Below are positions 35,891-45,215 of a stretch of 64,000 bases of DNA, piece after piece. The stretch is from positions 168,261 to 232,260 of the forward strand of contig NZ_QUZH01000003.1 of assembly GCF_009761675.1 (NCBI RefSeq). The letters run 5' to 3'. This DNA is from Bhargavaea sp. CC-171006. GTDB lineage: Bacteria; Bacillota; Bacilli; Bacillales_A; Planococcaceae. Within the stretch, counting starts at the first letter, position 1. Every line of letters starts with the position of its first letter. A program made the translations under genes and the position numbers. Below the pieces are notes generated by a model. It ran no database searches, was not told where the DNA came from, and saw only the letters and a list, made by a program, of their open reading frames with translations.

Positions 35891-36007
35891 TCAACCAACA
35901 TATTCAACAGGATCTTCTTTCCGGTATTCTTCATCAATGATCATAACCGGTTTAATGGTAATCCCGTTCACCGCATCAGAAGCCGCCTTGTTGATATCCT
36001 CGAACCC
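35891..36007 (-). pseudogene. remnant of a zinc alcohol dehydrogenase, C-terminal 38 codons only
   Basis: Directly after the ALDH stop codon the minus strand encodes GFEDINKAASDAV then GITIKPVMIIDEEYRKEDP and a stop. This matches the C-terminus of the intact alcohol dehydrogenase at 39076-40299 (FSEINQATADSNSGETIKPVLIIDENYRKDQP). There is no start codon or ribosome site, and the rest of the gene is missing. It precedes a strong terminator. The simplest reading is that an ADH gene was largely deleted, leaving its 3' end joined to the ALDH gene. Confidence 0.85.
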
Positions 36008-36010
36008 TTG

Positions 36011-37450
36011 TTAGGAAGGAACTCCCACCCGAACACCGACTACAGATTTGATCTCCAGGTATTCCTCGATTCCAAAGACTCCCCATTCCCGGCCTATACC
36101 GGATTGCTTATAGCCTCCGAATGATGCAGAGAAATCAAATGGAGCATCGTTGATGGTGATCAGGCCGGCACGGATGGAGGATGCGACTTTCTCCACTTTT
36201 TCTTCGTCTTCACCGACTACATAACCGGCTAATCCATAAACAGTATCATTGGCGATTTCGATCGCTTCATCCAGATCGTCATAAGTGATGATCGACATCA
36301 CCGGTCCGAAAATCTCTTCTTGGGCGATGACCATGTCATTTTTCACATTTGTAAACACGGTCGGCTTTACATAGTAGCCCTGATCAAGCCCATCCGGTTT
36401 TCCGGTCCCGCCGACGACAAGAGTCGCGCCTTCTTCCAGCCCTTTCTCGATATACCCCTGGACCCGGTTAAATTGTTTCTCGGACACGAGCGGACCCATG
36501 AAGTTGGTTTCATTTTGCGGATCGCCAACCGGGAAGTTCGGCAATACCTCTTTCACCGCTTCGGTGAATTCCTCGAGCTTTGATTTCGGGACAAGCGTCC
36601 TTGTGGCTGCGGAGCAGACTTGGCCGGAATTCAGCACAAGAGCGGAAACGGCGATTTTCGCTGCTTTCTTCGTGTCATAGTCATCAAGGATGACCATAGG
36701 GGATTTTCCGCCTAACTCCAGTGCAACCTTTTTGATATGTTTCGCAGCATTCTCGGTGATCTTCTGGCCGACCGGACCCGATCCCGTAAAGGATACAAAG
36801 TCGATATCAGGGTGCGAACTGATGCCATTGCCAACCACTTCTCCGTTACCGTTTACAAGGTTAAAGACACCTTTCGGGACGCCTGCCGCCTGGAAAATCT
36901 CCGCGAGAATAATGGCCGCGAACGGTGTAAGCTCAGATGGTTTTAACACGACAGTCGATCCTGCTGCAAAAGCACTGGCAATCTTTGTAGAAGCCTGGTT
37001 TGTCGGGAAATTCCATGGTGTGATCAGGCCGGATACGCCGATCGCCTCTTTGCGGATCACCTTACCGCCGCGTGTCTCGGTAAATTCAAAGGTTTCCAGC
37101 TCTTTTGCTGCCTGGCGGTAATGTGCCAGCCCCAGCGTGTAATGGACTTTTTCACTGATTGAAAGAGGTGCGCCCAATTCTTCGGTAATCACTTCAACAA
37201 TATCGTCTTTCCGCTTTTCGTATTCATCTGCAATCCGGTTCAGCAGGTCGATGCGTTCTTCTTTTGTTGTTCTTGAAAATGCCGGGAAAGCTGCACGGGC
37301 TGCTGCGACTGCTTTGTCGAGATCTTCTATTGTTCCATTACTGATCTGCCCGATCACTTCTTCAGTCGCCGGGTTGATGACATCAATCGTTTCCGAACCG
37401 GTTGAGTCCACCCATTCCCCATTAATAAAGTGTTTTAAGTGTGTACGCAT
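36011..37450 (-). CDS. NAD(P)-dependent aldehyde dehydrogenase
   Basis: 479-residue ALDH superfamily enzyme oxidising an aldehyde to the acid. Catalytic Cys in [11 protein letters not shown], general-base Glu in ALELGGKSP, cofactor sequences TPWNFPTNQ and [11 protein letters not shown]. The C-terminal [24 protein letters not shown] is typical of broad-range ALDHs similar to betaine/benzaldehyde/YfmT-like enzymes; the physiological substrate is not assignable. Monocistronic apart from the alcohol dehydrogenase remnant fused to its 3' flank, which suggests a former ALDH-ADH pair acting on the same alcohol/aldehyde. Confidence 0.93.
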   Translation of the reverse strand: MRTHLKHFINGEWVDSTGSETIDVINPATEEVIGQISNGTIEDLDKAVAAARAAFPAFSRTTKEERIDLLNRIADEYEKRKDDIVEVITEELGAPLSISEKVHYTLGLAHYRQAAKELETFEFTETRGGKVIRKEAIGVSGLITPWNFPTNQASTKIASAFAAGSTVVLKPSELTPFAAIILAEIFQAAGVPKGVFNLVNGNGEVVGNGISSHPDIDFVSFTGSGPVGQKITENAAKHIKKVALELGGKSPMVILDDYDTKKAAKIAVSALVLNSGQVCSAATRTLVPKSKLEEFTEAVKEVLPNFPVGDPQNETNFMGPLVSEKQFNRVQGYIEKGLEEGATLVVGGTGKPDGLDQGYYVKPTVFTNVKNDMVIAQEEIFGPVMSIITYDDLDEAIEIANDTVYGLAGYVVGEDEEKVEKVASSIRAGLITINDAPFDFSASFGGYKQSGIGREWGVFGIEEYLEIKSVVGVRVGVPS

Positions 37451-37565
37451 ATTCCATTCCCCTTTCTATTCGGTCGTGCAATATTCCCTAAAAATGCCGT
37501 AGAATTGAGAAGAGACTAACGTTTAACCCAACAAGCTATTGATTTCATGAACAGGAGGACAAAGA

Positions 37566-38189
37566 ATGGACCTGGTACTAATTCTTTCATTTCTGGGTGC
37601 CGCCGTCGTACTGACCCTCATGCCCGGGCCGGATAACCTGTTCACATTGGCCCAGAGCATTGCCAGCGGGAAACTGGCAGGAATCTGGACAACGCTTGGC
37701 CTCTGCACGGGCCTGCTCGTACATATCGCTGCCGCGGTGATCGGCTTGTCTGCCCTGATTTATCAGTCGGCCTTCGCTTTTTCGGTCGTGAAGTACGCTG
37801 GCGCCGCTTACTTGCTGTACCTGGCCTATCAGTCATTTAAAGCAAAGGACACCACCCTGAAACTTGAAAGCGGGACGGCGTTGGATTACAGCTCGCTGTA
37901 CAAAAAAGGGCTGATCATGAATCTGCTGAATCCGAAAGTTTCTCTGTTCTTCCTTGCCCTGCTGCCACAGTTCATCGCAAGCGGGAGCGGTAATGTCCAG
38001 CTGCAGATGCTGACTCTCGGCCTTGTCTTCCTGATTCAGGCGTTTGTCATCTTTTCACTGATCAGCCTTTTTGCCGGCAAGGTCGGCGTGCTGATCCGCA
38101 AGAATCCATCGCTATCCAGAAGGATGAACCTGATTCAGGGCGGCCTGTTCACGCTGATTGGGCTGCGGCTGGCGCTTGGCGGGAAATGA
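37566..38189 (+). CDS. LysE/RhtB-family amino acid exporter
   Basis: 207 residues, six membrane helices, signature LMPGPDNLFTLAQSIASGKLAG at residues 18-40, and LNPKVSLFFLALLPQF in helix 4. Exports an amino acid or related metabolite such as threonine, homoserine lactone or lysine; the specificity cannot be read. AGGAGG lies 9 bases before ATG 37566. It stands alone on the plus strand, followed 88 bases later by an SDR gene. Confidence 0.87.
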   Translation: MDLVLILSFLGAAVVLTLMPGPDNLFTLAQSIASGKLAGIWTTLGLCTGLLVHIAAAVIGLSALIYQSAFAFSVVKYAGAAYLLYLAYQSFKAKDTTLKLESGTALDYSSLYKKGLIMNLLNPKVSLFFLALLPQFIASGSGNVQLQMLTLGLVFLIQAFVIFSLISLFAGKVGVLIRKNPSLSRRMNLIQGGLFTLIGLRLALGGK

Positions 38190-38277
38190 TTGCCGACAGG
38201 CATTTAACTAACCACACAAAAGCCCGGTATCGTACACTTTAGTTTGTTCGCATCACATTTGGAGAGGAGCAACACCT

Positions 38278-38994
38278 ATGCAAACCATCTCAGGTAAAGT
38301 GGCACTCATCACCGGTGCAGGCCGCGGAATCGGCCGTGCAACCGCCATCGCTTTCGCAAAAGAAGGCATCCATGTCGGTCTTGTCGGCCGCACTCCCGAA
38401 AACCTTCAGAATGTAGCAGAAGAGCTGAAAGAATACGATGTAAAGGTCGCATTTGCGGCGGCAGACATATCGGATCTGGAATCCGTTACAGCTGCAGTTG
38501 AATCAATCCGGGGTGAACTCGGCCCGATCGATATCCTCGTCAACAACGCCGGCATTTCGAAGTTCGGCGGATTCATGGATCTGACACCCGAGGAATGGAC
38601 CAAGATCATCGACGTCAATGTGAAAGGCGTCTACTACACCACGCGCGCCGTACTCCCTGAAATGCTGGAGCGGAACACCGGCGACATCATCAACATCTCC
38701 TCCACCGCCGGCCAGAAGGGTGCGCCGTTGACAAGCGCCTATTCAGCTTCCAAAGCTGCCGTCATCGGCATGAGCGAGTCTCTGATGCTCGAAGTCCGCA
38801 AGAAAAACATCCGTGTGACGACTCTTACACCGAGCACGGTCGCCACGGACATGGCGGTCGAGCTGAACCTGACTGACGGCAACCCGGAAAAAGTCATGCA
38901 GCCTGAAGACCTGGCCGATCTGATGGTGGCCCAGCTGAAACTGCACCCTCGTGTCGTCCTGAAACATGCCGGCCTCTGGTCGACGAACCCATAA
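38278..38994 (+). CDS. 3-ketoacyl-ACP reductase-like SDR
   Basis: 238-residue classical SDR with [15 protein letters not shown] (cofactor), NNAGIS, catalytic Ser in [10 protein letters not shown], and [10 protein letters not shown]. It resembles FabG-type proteins annotated as 3-ketoacyl-ACP reductase, but it is outside any fatty-acid cluster, so another carbonyl substrate is possible. GGAGAGGAG precedes ATG. Ends at a bidirectional terminator shared with the convergent alcohol dehydrogenase. Confidence 0.88.
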   Translation: MQTISGKVALITGAGRGIGRATAIAFAKEGIHVGLVGRTPENLQNVAEELKEYDVKVAFAAADISDLESVTAAVESIRGELGPIDILVNNAGISKFGGFMDLTPEEWTKIIDVNVKGVYYTTRAVLPEMLERNTGDIINISSTAGQKGAPLTSAYSASKAAVIGMSESLMLEVRKKNIRVTTLTPSTVATDMAVELNLTDGNPEKVMQPEDLADLMVAQLKLHPRVVLKHAGLWSTNP

Positions 38995-39008
38995 AACCCG
39001 CACTTCAT

Positions 39009-39056
39009 CAAGACCTCCTCTTCAACTGAACTCAGTTGAGAGGGGGTCTTGTCCTA
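39009..39056. terminator. bidirectional terminator between SDR and alcohol dehydrogenase genes
   Basis: CAAGACC-CTCTTCAACT pairs with AGTTGAGAG-GGTCTTG around a short loop, between converging genes. Confidence 0.8.
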
Positions 39057-39075
39057 TTCAGCACTCAAAAATCCC

Positions 39076-40299
39076 TTATACCAGCGGCTGATCCTTCCGG
39101 TAGTTTTCATCAATGATCAGCACCGGCTTGATCGTCTCGCCGCTGTTGGAATCAGCTGTGGCTTGGTTGATTTCGCTGAACTTATAAAACTTCATGAGCT
39201 TTTCATACGGGAACTTGCCTTCTTTGTGATACTCGATCAATTTAGGCACAGCAAGCTGTGGCACGGCATCGCCCATCAGGATGCCGACCAGTTTCCGGTT
39301 GCCCAGTACAAGGTCCATGAACGTATTGAGTTCCACGGAATTCGGTGTCACGGCGACAGGAGCCGTAACACCGCCAATCGCAAGCACATCGATCGCCGCT
39401 TTCATGACGGCAGTTACGCCCGTCGTATCGACGGAGTAGTCCACTCCATTACCGCCAGTGATTTCTGCAATCCGCTCCGCAAGGTTTTCCGTCCGGCTAT
39501 TGATCGTATGAGTGGCACCCAGTTCTTTTGCCAGCTCCAGCCGGGAATCATGGATGTCGATCGCAATGACGGTCGAACAGCCTTCGATCTTTCCGGCCAG
39601 GAGGGTACCGATACCGACCGCTCCCGTTCCGAACACGGCAATGGATGAAGAAGTCTCCGGCTTCAGGCCGTTGACGACTGTTCCGAAGCCCGTCAGCAGG
39701 CCGCAGCCGAGCGGACCGACCAGACGAAGATCCGTGTCATCCGACACTTTAATCAGGTTGTTGGCGTTCGTGATGGTATGTGTGGAGAACGAGCTTTGGA
39801 AGAAGAAGTTCGAAACCGGTGTCCCGTCTTCTTTGTAGAACGTATACGTGCCGTCGGCGCGGGCACCTGACATGTTCAGGTTGACCCATTCCTTGCAGGA
39901 AGACACATGGCCTGTCCGGCAGTTCGGGCAGGTTCCGCAGTAATTGTAGGCCATGATCACTTGGTCACCTGGCTTAAACCCTTTTACGGCACTGCCGACC
40001 TCCTCGATGATCCCTGCGCCTTCATGACCCAACACCATAGGCAACGGTACTTCCGCATCACCTACACGCAATGCCTCATCTGAATGGCACATGCCGGTTG
40101 CAACGAGTTTGACGAGCACTTCATCGGGATACAATTTTCCGAGCTTCAGTTCTTCCAGTTGGTAATCTTCGTTCGGCTTGTTCACTACCGCAGCGGTTAC
40201 TGTCAGATCCAATTCTTTTCCGATACTGCTGACTGCTTCCGTTACTGCTTTCAAACGAACGCCCCCTAATTGGTGTGCTGATGACCGGTATCCGGACAT
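39076..40299 (-). CDS. zinc-dependent NAD(P) alcohol dehydrogenase (aryl-alcohol/medium-chain family)
   Basis: MDR-family dehydrogenase: catalytic zinc ligands in GMCHSDEA and GHEGAG, structural zinc cysteines in NYCGTCPNCRTGHVSSCKEW, and NAD motif VFGTGAVGIGTL. It converts an alcohol to an aldehyde, and the family (XylB-like) favours aromatic or broad primary alcohols. The ATG at 40297-40299 has GGAGG upstream but gives about 30 more N-terminal residues than usual. An alternative TTG at 40254-40256 with GGGGG 7 bases upstream, or one later, would give a more normal length. Its C-terminus is duplicated as the remnant at 35891-36007. Confidence 0.9.
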   Translation of the reverse strand: MSGYRSSAHQLGGVRLKAVTEAVSSIGKELDLTVTAAVVNKPNEDYQLEELKLGKLYPDEVLVKLVATGMCHSDEALRVGDAEVPLPMVLGHEGAGIIEEVGSAVKGFKPGDQVIMAYNYCGTCPNCRTGHVSSCKEWVNLNMSGARADGTYTFYKEDGTPVSNFFFQSSFSTHTITNANNLIKVSDDTDLRLVGPLGCGLLTGFGTVVNGLKPETSSSIAVFGTGAVGIGTLLAGKIEGCSTVIAIDIHDSRLELAKELGATHTINSRTENLAERIAEITGGNGVDYSVDTTGVTAVMKAAIDVLAIGGVTAPVAVTPNSVELNTFMDLVLGNRKLVGILMGDAVPQLAVPKLIEYHKEGKFPYEKLMKFYKFSEINQATADSNSGETIKPVLIIDENYRKDQPLV

Positions 40300-40416
40300 C
40301 GCTGCCTCCAGATTATCATATTTAAAACAATATTCAAATGATTCTATTAACTAGTTGCAGTATTCTCTTTTATTCGAACCGAAGCTGCAAGAATGGACAT
40401 CAAAAAATGAACAACA

Positions 40417-40462
40417 GCAAGCCCCCCTTGCCAACTGTGAAGTGTTGGCAAGGGGGGCTTAT
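40417..40462. terminator. strong hairpin downstream of the SDR gene, probable terminator
   Basis: A perfect 17-bp stem (AAGCCCCCCTTGCCAAC with its complement), but without a clean T run on either strand. It could act with a helper factor or protect the 3' end. Confidence 0.6.
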
Positions 40463-40478
40463 TCCAAAGGCTTCAGCA

Positions 40479-41180
40479 TCAGAGACTGTTTTTGATCACG
40501 ATTTCCTTTACATTCAGGTTTCTGCGGGCCTTGATGTTCCCGATGATGATGTCTGCGACATCATCCGTGTCCATGAGGTTTGAAATTTGCTCCTTTGTAT
40601 AGATGCCGTCCCAGAACTCCGACTTCATCCCGCCCATATAGGCTGCAAAAATTCGTACACGGCTTTCCGCCAATTCCAGATGCAGACTTTCCGTAAAGCC
40701 CCGGACACCGAACTTGCTCGCGGAATAAACGGTTTCAGTCGCTTTCCCGTCAAGGCCGGCAGTCGAGACGATATTGGCGATCATGCCCTGATCCCTTTTT
40801 TTCATCCCCGGCAAAACCGCCTGGGAACAAAAGATTGTCCCTTTCAGGTTAATGTCGATCATCTGATGGACGGCGGATTCATCCAGGTTTTCTGCAAGGT
40901 CGAAAACGCCGATACCGGCATTGTTAATCAGCAGATCGACAGGGCCGCAGGTTTCTGCGATATCACGGAATACCCGGTCGACCTCTTCTTTTGAAGATAC
41001 GTCCACATCATGGATCGTATAGTTGCCTGTCAGTTCACCCGCTGTCCGCTCCAGCTTTGATCTTGTCCGGCCAAGCAGGCACACATGGCTTCCGGCATCC
41101 GAGTACCTTCTGGCCAGGGAAGCCCCGAGCCCGCTTCCGGCACCTGTGATCACCACAACTGATTCATTCACATTATTCAC
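40479..41180 (-). CDS. short-chain dehydrogenase/reductase (SDR family)
   Basis: 233 residues. Cofactor motif TGAGSGLGASLARRY, NNAGIG, catalytic Ser in NIVSTAGLDG, YSASKFGVRG. A basic Arg in LLGRTRSKLE favours NADP(H). Similar in size and layout to the SDR at 28870-29571 and possibly its paralogue (both end in LNVKEIVI/VNVNEITI-type sequence). The substrate is unknown. Monocistronic. Confidence 0.87.
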   Translation of the reverse strand: MNNVNESVVVITGAGSGLGASLARRYSDAGSHVCLLGRTRSKLERTAGELTGNYTIHDVDVSSKEEVDRVFRDIAETCGPVDLLINNAGIGVFDLAENLDESAVHQMIDINLKGTIFCSQAVLPGMKKRDQGMIANIVSTAGLDGKATETVYSASKFGVRGFTESLHLELAESRVRIFAAYMGGMKSEFWDGIYTKEQISNLMDTDDVADIIIGNIKARRNLNVKEIVIKNSL

Positions 41181-41378
41181 GTCCTTCTGTCAGGATTTCC
41201 ACCATCCCCTATCTTACAAGAAGAGACAGGACAAGTCCGGCAAACGAGGAATCTGCCTGACACGATGAATGTCGCCTTATGTCATATTCCGCATCTGGTA
41301 CACATAGAGTGACCTAAGACAAAAGACGGAATCCCCGTCTCCTTGTCGGCCTAAAGTCTGCTGGAAAGGAGGATATCG

Positions 41379-41756
41379 TTGGGAACGACCTTCCTTAAAA
41401 TCTCTGTTGTCTACTTCATGATCGGGATTTCCTTTGGACTTTATATGTCATTCACCCATGTCTTTGCCCTGACCTCCGTCCACGTTCACGTGAACTTATT
41501 GGGCTGGATGTCCCTTGCACTGATCGGCATCATTTATCACCTATACCCGAACCTTGAAAATAATGCTTTGGCGAAATACCATTTCTGGCTCCATAATATC
41601 GGTTTGCCGGTCATGATGATTGCCATTGCCCTGGCCATTCTGGGCGTGCATCCAATCTTCTTCCCGATCGCAACATTTGGCGGCCTGGCAACACTGATCG
41701 GGATATTCTGCTTCGGATTCAACGTTCTTCGCAACATGCCGAAACGGCAGGCGTAA
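41379..41756 (+). CDS. small heme-copper oxidase subunit I-like membrane protein
   Basis: 125 residues, four membrane helices. Helix 2 contains THVFALTSVHVHVNLLGWMSL, and the next loop GIIYHLYP, a histidine pattern resembling one segment of cytochrome oxidase/NorB subunit I. The copper and heme sites of a complete oxidase are absent. Proteins of this kind are annotated as cytochrome-c oxidase-like in Bacillales, with no proven role. AAAGGAGG 6 bases upstream fixes an uncommon TTG start at 41379. A terminator follows at once. Confidence 0.75.
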   Translation: MGTTFLKISVVYFMIGISFGLYMSFTHVFALTSVHVHVNLLGWMSLALIGIIYHLYPNLENNALAKYHFWLHNIGLPVMMIAIALAILGVHPIFFPIATFGGLATLIGIFCFGFNVLRNMPKRQA

Positions 41757-41761
41757 ACACC

Positions 41762-41794
41762 AAAAAACCTCCTCAACAGCCGAGGAGGTTTTTT
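41762..41794. terminator. bidirectional terminator
   Basis: AAAAAACCTCCTC pairs perfectly with GAGGAGGTTTTTT, serving the converging genes on each side. Confidence 0.92.
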
Positions 41795-41801
41795 AATGAT
41801 T

Positions 41802-42854
41802 TTATTTCCCTTCCCGCTTCAGCTTGAACGGTGCATAGATCAGGGCGAAGATCAGGAACAGCCCCAGATACCCGATCAGGGAATAGAACTTGGAAACCAA
41901 AGTCGTGAAGCCGACAAAGCTTAAGACAAAACCGATCGCCAGTGTGATGATAGTCGCAATATGGGCTTTCTTTGTCTCCATCTCGAAAAATCTGGCGACA
42001 AACCCGTAGAACATGCCCAGCGCCGTGTTGAAAATCATGCCGAAAAGGACGATGGCCATCAGGATTGCAAGGACCGGTGAAATGTCCTCTACAATTTTCA
42101 GTAAAGGAAGGTCATAGGATGCCACTGTTTCGATCCTGGCGAAAATCGCCAGATGGCCAAGAATGATCATGATTCCGATGGCAAGCCCTCCGAGCAGGCC
42201 GCCGATCCCTGCGACACGAGCACTCTTTTCAGATCCCCCTGTCAGCAGCGCCATCCCAGCCCCGACCGCGATGTTAAAGGATACATAGTTGATGGCAGAG
42301 ATGAACCAGTTCGGAAACGATTTTTCCAGGTTTTCCGTAACCGGGTTGAGCGAGGCGAACGAAGTATCCATCGTACTCAGGCTATACACCGAAATGATGC
42401 CGATGAAAATCAGGAGAAACGGTGTGATGCTCGCGATGACGCCGATCACTTTATCCACCTTCAGCATCATGGCAAGCGTCACAAGGACGGTCATCAGCAG
42501 ACTGCCGACAAAAACAGGCAGGCCAAACTGCTGGTTGAGCGTGGATCCCGCTCCAGCAATCATGACGACACCGACACCGAACAGAGTGAAGATGATGATG
42601 GCATCCACAATCACGCCAAGGTAGCGTCCGCTGATTTCATAGATGGCGTTTTTATGGGATTTTGCGTTCAGACGGCTCCCGATATTCGCCAGGGTCATCC
42701 CAAGATAAGCAAACAGCGCGGTTGCCAGAACCGCTCCCAAAATCCCCTTCAGACCGAAACTGGTGAAGTACTGCAATATTTCTTGTCCGGATGCAAAGCC
42801 TGCACCCACAATGACGCCGACAAAAGCGCCGGCGATTTTTAGAATCCTAAACAT
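41802..42854 (-). CDS. YkvI-family membrane protein (putative transporter)
   Basis: 350 residues, about ten membrane helices. The N-terminus KIAGAFVGVIVGAGFASGQEILQYF is typical of YkvI-like proteins, which are distant members of the APC/LeuT transporter superfamily with the unwound GAGFASG helix 1. The transported solute is unknown. It is monocistronic and bounded by the terminator at 41762-41794. No regulator nearby. Confidence 0.8.
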   Translation of the reverse strand: MFRILKIAGAFVGVIVGAGFASGQEILQYFTSFGLKGILGAVLATALFAYLGMTLANIGSRLNAKSHKNAIYEISGRYLGVIVDAIIIFTLFGVGVVMIAGAGSTLNQQFGLPVFVGSLLMTVLVTLAMMLKVDKVIGVIASITPFLLIFIGIISVYSLSTMDTSFASLNPVTENLEKSFPNWFISAINYVSFNIAVGAGMALLTGGSEKSARVAGIGGLLGGLAIGIMIILGHLAIFARIETVASYDLPLLKIVEDISPVLAILMAIVLFGMIFNTALGMFYGFVARFFEMETKKAHIATIITLAIGFVLSFVGFTTLVSKFYSLIGYLGLFLIFALIYAPFKLKREGK

Positions 42855-43108
42855 TTTTAATCCCCATTTATCTCTTATGTATGATGTAAGATCCGGCCGA
42901 TTCCCGGAGTTCCTACCTTTAGTTTAACAATACACGACCACATTCAAATAGTTCAAATCTCTCAATCGTGGTTTTTCATGATTCCCCAACGCCCGTTATA
43001 AACCCAAAGAACGGCTGCATACCATGAGAACAGGCGATCAAGCGTTTCCCGCTTCGCACATCCCAAATGCTTCTTACATAACTTTAAATGACAGATGGGA
43101 GTGAACTT

Positions 43109-44560
43109 GTGGGGGCTATTGGCGGAACTGAATACCTGAAACGGATCAATCAGTTGAAGAACGAAGTGTGGCTGGATGGCAAAAAAGTTGAAGGGGTTAT
43201 CTCTGAACATCCTGCCTTTAATGGGATACTTCAGGAAAAAGCGGCTCTGTACGATTTTCAGATAAACCCGAATCACAAAAGTGACATGACGTTCCCGTCA
43301 CCTGACACCGGAAATCGGATCGGGCTGTCGTACATGCAGCCAAAAAGCATTGAGGATTTGATCAAACGCCGGAAAGCGATGGAACTGTGGGCAAAGCAAA
43401 CGTCCGGAATGATGGGCAGAAGCCCTGATTACCTGAACACGGTATTAATGAGTTTTGCTTCTTCCGCCAGCTTTCTTGAGGGCAAGGAAAATTGCTTCCC
43501 GCAAAACCTGACCGCTTTTTATAAAACCGCCAGGGAAAAGGATTTGTCGTTCACTCATACGTTTATCAGCCCACAGGTCAACCGCTCCCAGATCTATATT
43601 GAAAACAGCAAAGAACCCATCGCATTAAAGGTTGTAGATGTTAAGGATAATGGGATAGTTGTGAAAGGGGCACGCCTCCTTGCTACACAAGGCGGACTGA
43701 CCGACGAAGTATTGGTTTTCAGTGTGGGCCGATTTTTATTTAATGAAGACGAGGCTTTTGCGTTCTCGATCCCCTCTAATACAAAGGGGTTACGGTTCAT
43801 TTGCCGCGACACATTCATTGGAGGCTCCTCCCGTTTCGACCACCCCCTAAGTTCGCGATTTGAGGAAATCGATTCCATCGTCGTGTTCGACAATGTATTG
43901 GTTCCTTGGGATCGAGTGTTCTATTATAACAACGGCGAAGTGGCTGAAGAGTTTATTGTAAAAAGTTCTTTCCATGCGTTTGCCAAACATCAGGTCATCA
44001 CGAGGCAGATTGTCAAAACGGAGTTCATCTTAGGCGTGGCACAATTACTGGTCGAAACCATCAAGGTTAATGATTATCAGCATATCCAGGAAAAAATAAC
44101 TGAAATCATGATTGGTCTGGAAACGATGAGGGCGCTGCGGGAGAAAGCGGAAAACCACGCTTCCCTGGATGAATTTGGGGTCATGCGCCCCGATGTGATC
44201 CCATTGAATGCGGCCGGTGTGATCTTCCCCAAATTGTATCCCCGCTTCACAGAGATCGTCCAGATCATGGGGGCCAGCGGAATGATTACGTTGCCGACCG
44301 AAAACGCGTTTCAGTCGAGTATCAGAAAGGATCTTGATCTGTACCTTCAGGGGGCGACCAAGTCAGCAGAAGATCGGGTCAAAGTCTTCCGGCTGGCCTG
44401 GGATTTGACGATGAGTTCGTTCGGAACGAGGGAAACGCAATACGAACGCTACTTTTTTGGGGACCCTGTCCGGCTCGCCAGCCAGTTCTATAAGGACTTT
44501 CCTAAAGATCCGTATGTAAATGCCGTCAGTGAATTTTTGCACCTGAACGATCATCAATAA
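43109..44560 (+). CDS. 4-hydroxyphenylacetate 3-monooxygenase oxygenase component-like (HpaB/YoaI family)
   Basis: 483-residue FADH2-dependent aromatic hydroxylase of the HpaB family. Recognisable stretches are GTEYLKRINQLKNEVWLDGKKVEG (N-terminus), FTHTFISPQVNRS, FDNVLVPWDRVFYYNN and SSRFDHPLSSRFEE. Starting at GTG 43109, with GGGAG 7 bases upstream, gives the usual family length; the ATG at 43088 lacks a site. It hydroxylates 4-hydroxyphenylacetate or another phenol and needs a flavin reductase, which is not adjacent. Base composition is visibly more AT-rich than the housekeeping genes. A small unknown gene follows 18 bases downstream. Confidence 0.9.
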   Translation: MGAIGGTEYLKRINQLKNEVWLDGKKVEGVISEHPAFNGILQEKAALYDFQINPNHKSDMTFPSPDTGNRIGLSYMQPKSIEDLIKRRKAMELWAKQTSGMMGRSPDYLNTVLMSFASSASFLEGKENCFPQNLTAFYKTAREKDLSFTHTFISPQVNRSQIYIENSKEPIALKVVDVKDNGIVVKGARLLATQGGLTDEVLVFSVGRFLFNEDEAFAFSIPSNTKGLRFICRDTFIGGSSRFDHPLSSRFEEIDSIVVFDNVLVPWDRVFYYNNGEVAEEFIVKSSFHAFAKHQVITRQIVKTEFILGVAQLLVETIKVNDYQHIQEKITEIMIGLETMRALREKAENHASLDEFGVMRPDVIPLNAAGVIFPKLYPRFTEIVQIMGASGMITLPTENAFQSSIRKDLDLYLQGATKSAEDRVKVFRLAWDLTMSSFGTRETQYERYFFGDPVRLASQFYKDFPKDPYVNAVSEFLHLNDHQ

Positions 44561-44578
44561 TCGGTTAAGGAGCGTCAA

Positions 44579-45070
44579 ATGACTAACTTTCATTCCTTTC
44601 AAGGAACGGTCACGGTGATCAGTGATTTTAATCCCGGCTTCAGTGAAGGGTGCAATAAATTATTTACACTGGAAAATGAAATGGGTACGATCGTGAATTT
44701 CATAGTCTCCCCCTCCACTTACTTCGTGGACCATGAAATCATTCGTGTGGGAGACCGCGTAACCGGCTATTTTAATGGAGACCTGCCGGTGATTCTGATC
44801 TACCCTCCCCAATATCAAGCGATTGTCATGGTCAGAGAGCAGCCGGATCAGAATATAAAAGTCGATCACTTCGACGATCAGCTGCTTAGCAGCGATGGAG
44901 AATTAAAACTGAATTTGTCTCAATACACTCAACTCTTATTGACGAATGGTCAGCTCTTTACAAGATACCCGGGAGGCCGGGACTTAATCGTATCGTATGG
45001 GCCCACGACCCGAGGTATCCCCGCCCAGACCACGCCGTACCGGATCATTATTTTGTGTTTGGAGTCATAA
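44579..45070 (+). CDS. conserved hypothetical protein in the HpaB-like operon
   Basis: 163 residues, no signal peptide or helix predicted. Start ATG 44579 has AGGAG 6 bases upstream and the gene lies 18 bases after the HpaB-like stop, so it is co-transcribed. Internal pattern: FSEGCNKLFTLENEMGTIVNFIVSPSTYF, then IYPPQYQAIVM, LNLSQYTQLLLTNGQLF and TTRGIPAQTTPYRIIIL. Similar proteins seem to occur in other Bacillales as hypotheticals, but no function is known to me. The mostly beta pattern suggests a binding domain. Confidence 0.7.
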   Translation: MTNFHSFQGTVTVISDFNPGFSEGCNKLFTLENEMGTIVNFIVSPSTYFVDHEIIRVGDRVTGYFNGDLPVILIYPPQYQAIVMVREQPDQNIKVDHFDDQLLSSDGELKLNLSQYTQLLLTNGQLFTRYPGGRDLIVSYGPTTRGIPAQTTPYRIIILCLES

Positions 45071-45146
45071 CTATCCCTCTGCGACCGCTCCCGGTTGCCG
45101 AGGGATTTTTCCCACTTACCCTTTCTCTATTTCTGCGGTTCAATAA

Positions 45147-45175
45147 TTGAGAATAGTTATCAACTGATGTATAGT
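45147..45175 (+). promoter_or_regulatory. sigma-A promoter of the ferredoxin-reductase-like gene
   Basis: TTGAGA, 17 bases, TATAGT. Confidence 0.65.
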
Positions 45176-45215
45176 AGCAGTAGCGATGCAGACCACAGTT
45201 AAAGGGGAAAAAACC

